A DNA stretch of 64,000 bases from Nonomuraea africana (lineage in GTDB: Bacteria > Actinomycetota > Actinomycetes > Streptosporangiales > Streptosporangiaceae), in NCBI RefSeq assembly GCF_014873535.1, contig NZ_JADBEF010000001.1, positions 2,852,001 through 2,916,000 of the forward strand. The letters run 5' to 3'. Shown in pieces: positions 63,983 to 64,000 of the stretch. The position numbers and the translations under genes were made by a program. Below the pieces are notes generated by a model. The model searched no databases and was not told the DNA's origin. It was given only the letters and a program-made list of their open reading frames with translations. Numbering within the stretch: the first letter of the stretch is position 1; every line of letters starts with the position of its first letter.

Positions 63983-64000
63983 CACTCGCCCTGCTTGAGC

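Overview
The window is very GC-rich, uses GTG as well as ATG starts and carries families typical of actinomycetes: SARP/TPR regulators, CU044_5270 proteins with ECF sigma factors, DUF2975 proteins, a TioE-like MerR, F420-type reductases and NarL/DesK-type two-component systems. I infer a filamentous actinomycete, probably Streptosporangiales-like (for example Nonomuraea or Streptosporangium); genus is not proven. The window holds one clear housekeeping gene (argG) and otherwise accessory chromosome: small regulator plus enzyme modules, secreted hydrolases, and an unusually dense set of broken genes and dead mobile elements. No rRNA, tRNA or CRISPR array was seen.

Layout. 1-3.9 kb: end of a TPR regulator, a quinone-oxidoreductase-like enzyme, and a TetR module facing a SnoaL-like protein plus a second oxidoreductase, with two operators built into the shared promoter. 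3.9-6.9 kb: decayed F420-type reductase, Tn3 transposase debris and an arginase. 7-12 kb: two paralogous serine hydrolases, one with its signal peptide replaced by a cytoplasmic domain, a peptidase remnant between them, and an MBL-fold hydrolase joined in frame to a Tn3 fragment. 12.2-18 kb: MarR / WrbA / MFS module with a perfect operator, a secreted subtilase and an M20 peptidase. 18-25 kb: broken SARP regulator, third serine hydrolase, PNPOx-like protein, MerR / erythromycin esterase pair. 25-35 kb: accessory island with two group II intron remnants, two ECF sigma / CU044_5270 operons pointing at each other, a DUF2975 / XRE operon with a three-site operator, a trypsin-like protease between two inverted, nearly identical 182-bp MITE-like repeats, and a zinc-finger gene cut by IS30 and intron debris.

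35.4-46.7 kb: two operons with the same order, ABC ATPase - ABC permease - histidine kinase - NarL response regulator, both on the minus strand, separated by a PNPOx protein, a sigma-factor tail and a TetR / FAD-monooxygenase pair. 46.8-48.6 kb: an IS200/IS605 element (tnpA, tnpB). 48.6-54 kb: monooxygenase, imine-reductase-like enzyme, HxlR regulator, a second FAD monooxygenase with its TetR, LtrA membrane protein and two regulator remnants. 54.1-57.9 kb: a three-subunit molybdenum hydroxylase operon. 58-64 kb: chloroperoxidase-like hydrolase, a tandem P-loop kinase-like protein, a protein of unknown function, TetR with a truncated DUF2867 gene, argG with an apparent ARG box and leaderless promoter, and an aldo/keto reductase remnant.

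Most intact genes form one-regulator modules (TetR, MarR, MerR, HxlR) next to a redox enzyme or transporter, which suggests a repertoire for sensing and modifying small molecules. The two ABC / two-component quartets look like cell-envelope or antibiotic stress systems. Much of the rest is genome decay: I count at least 15 broken genes.
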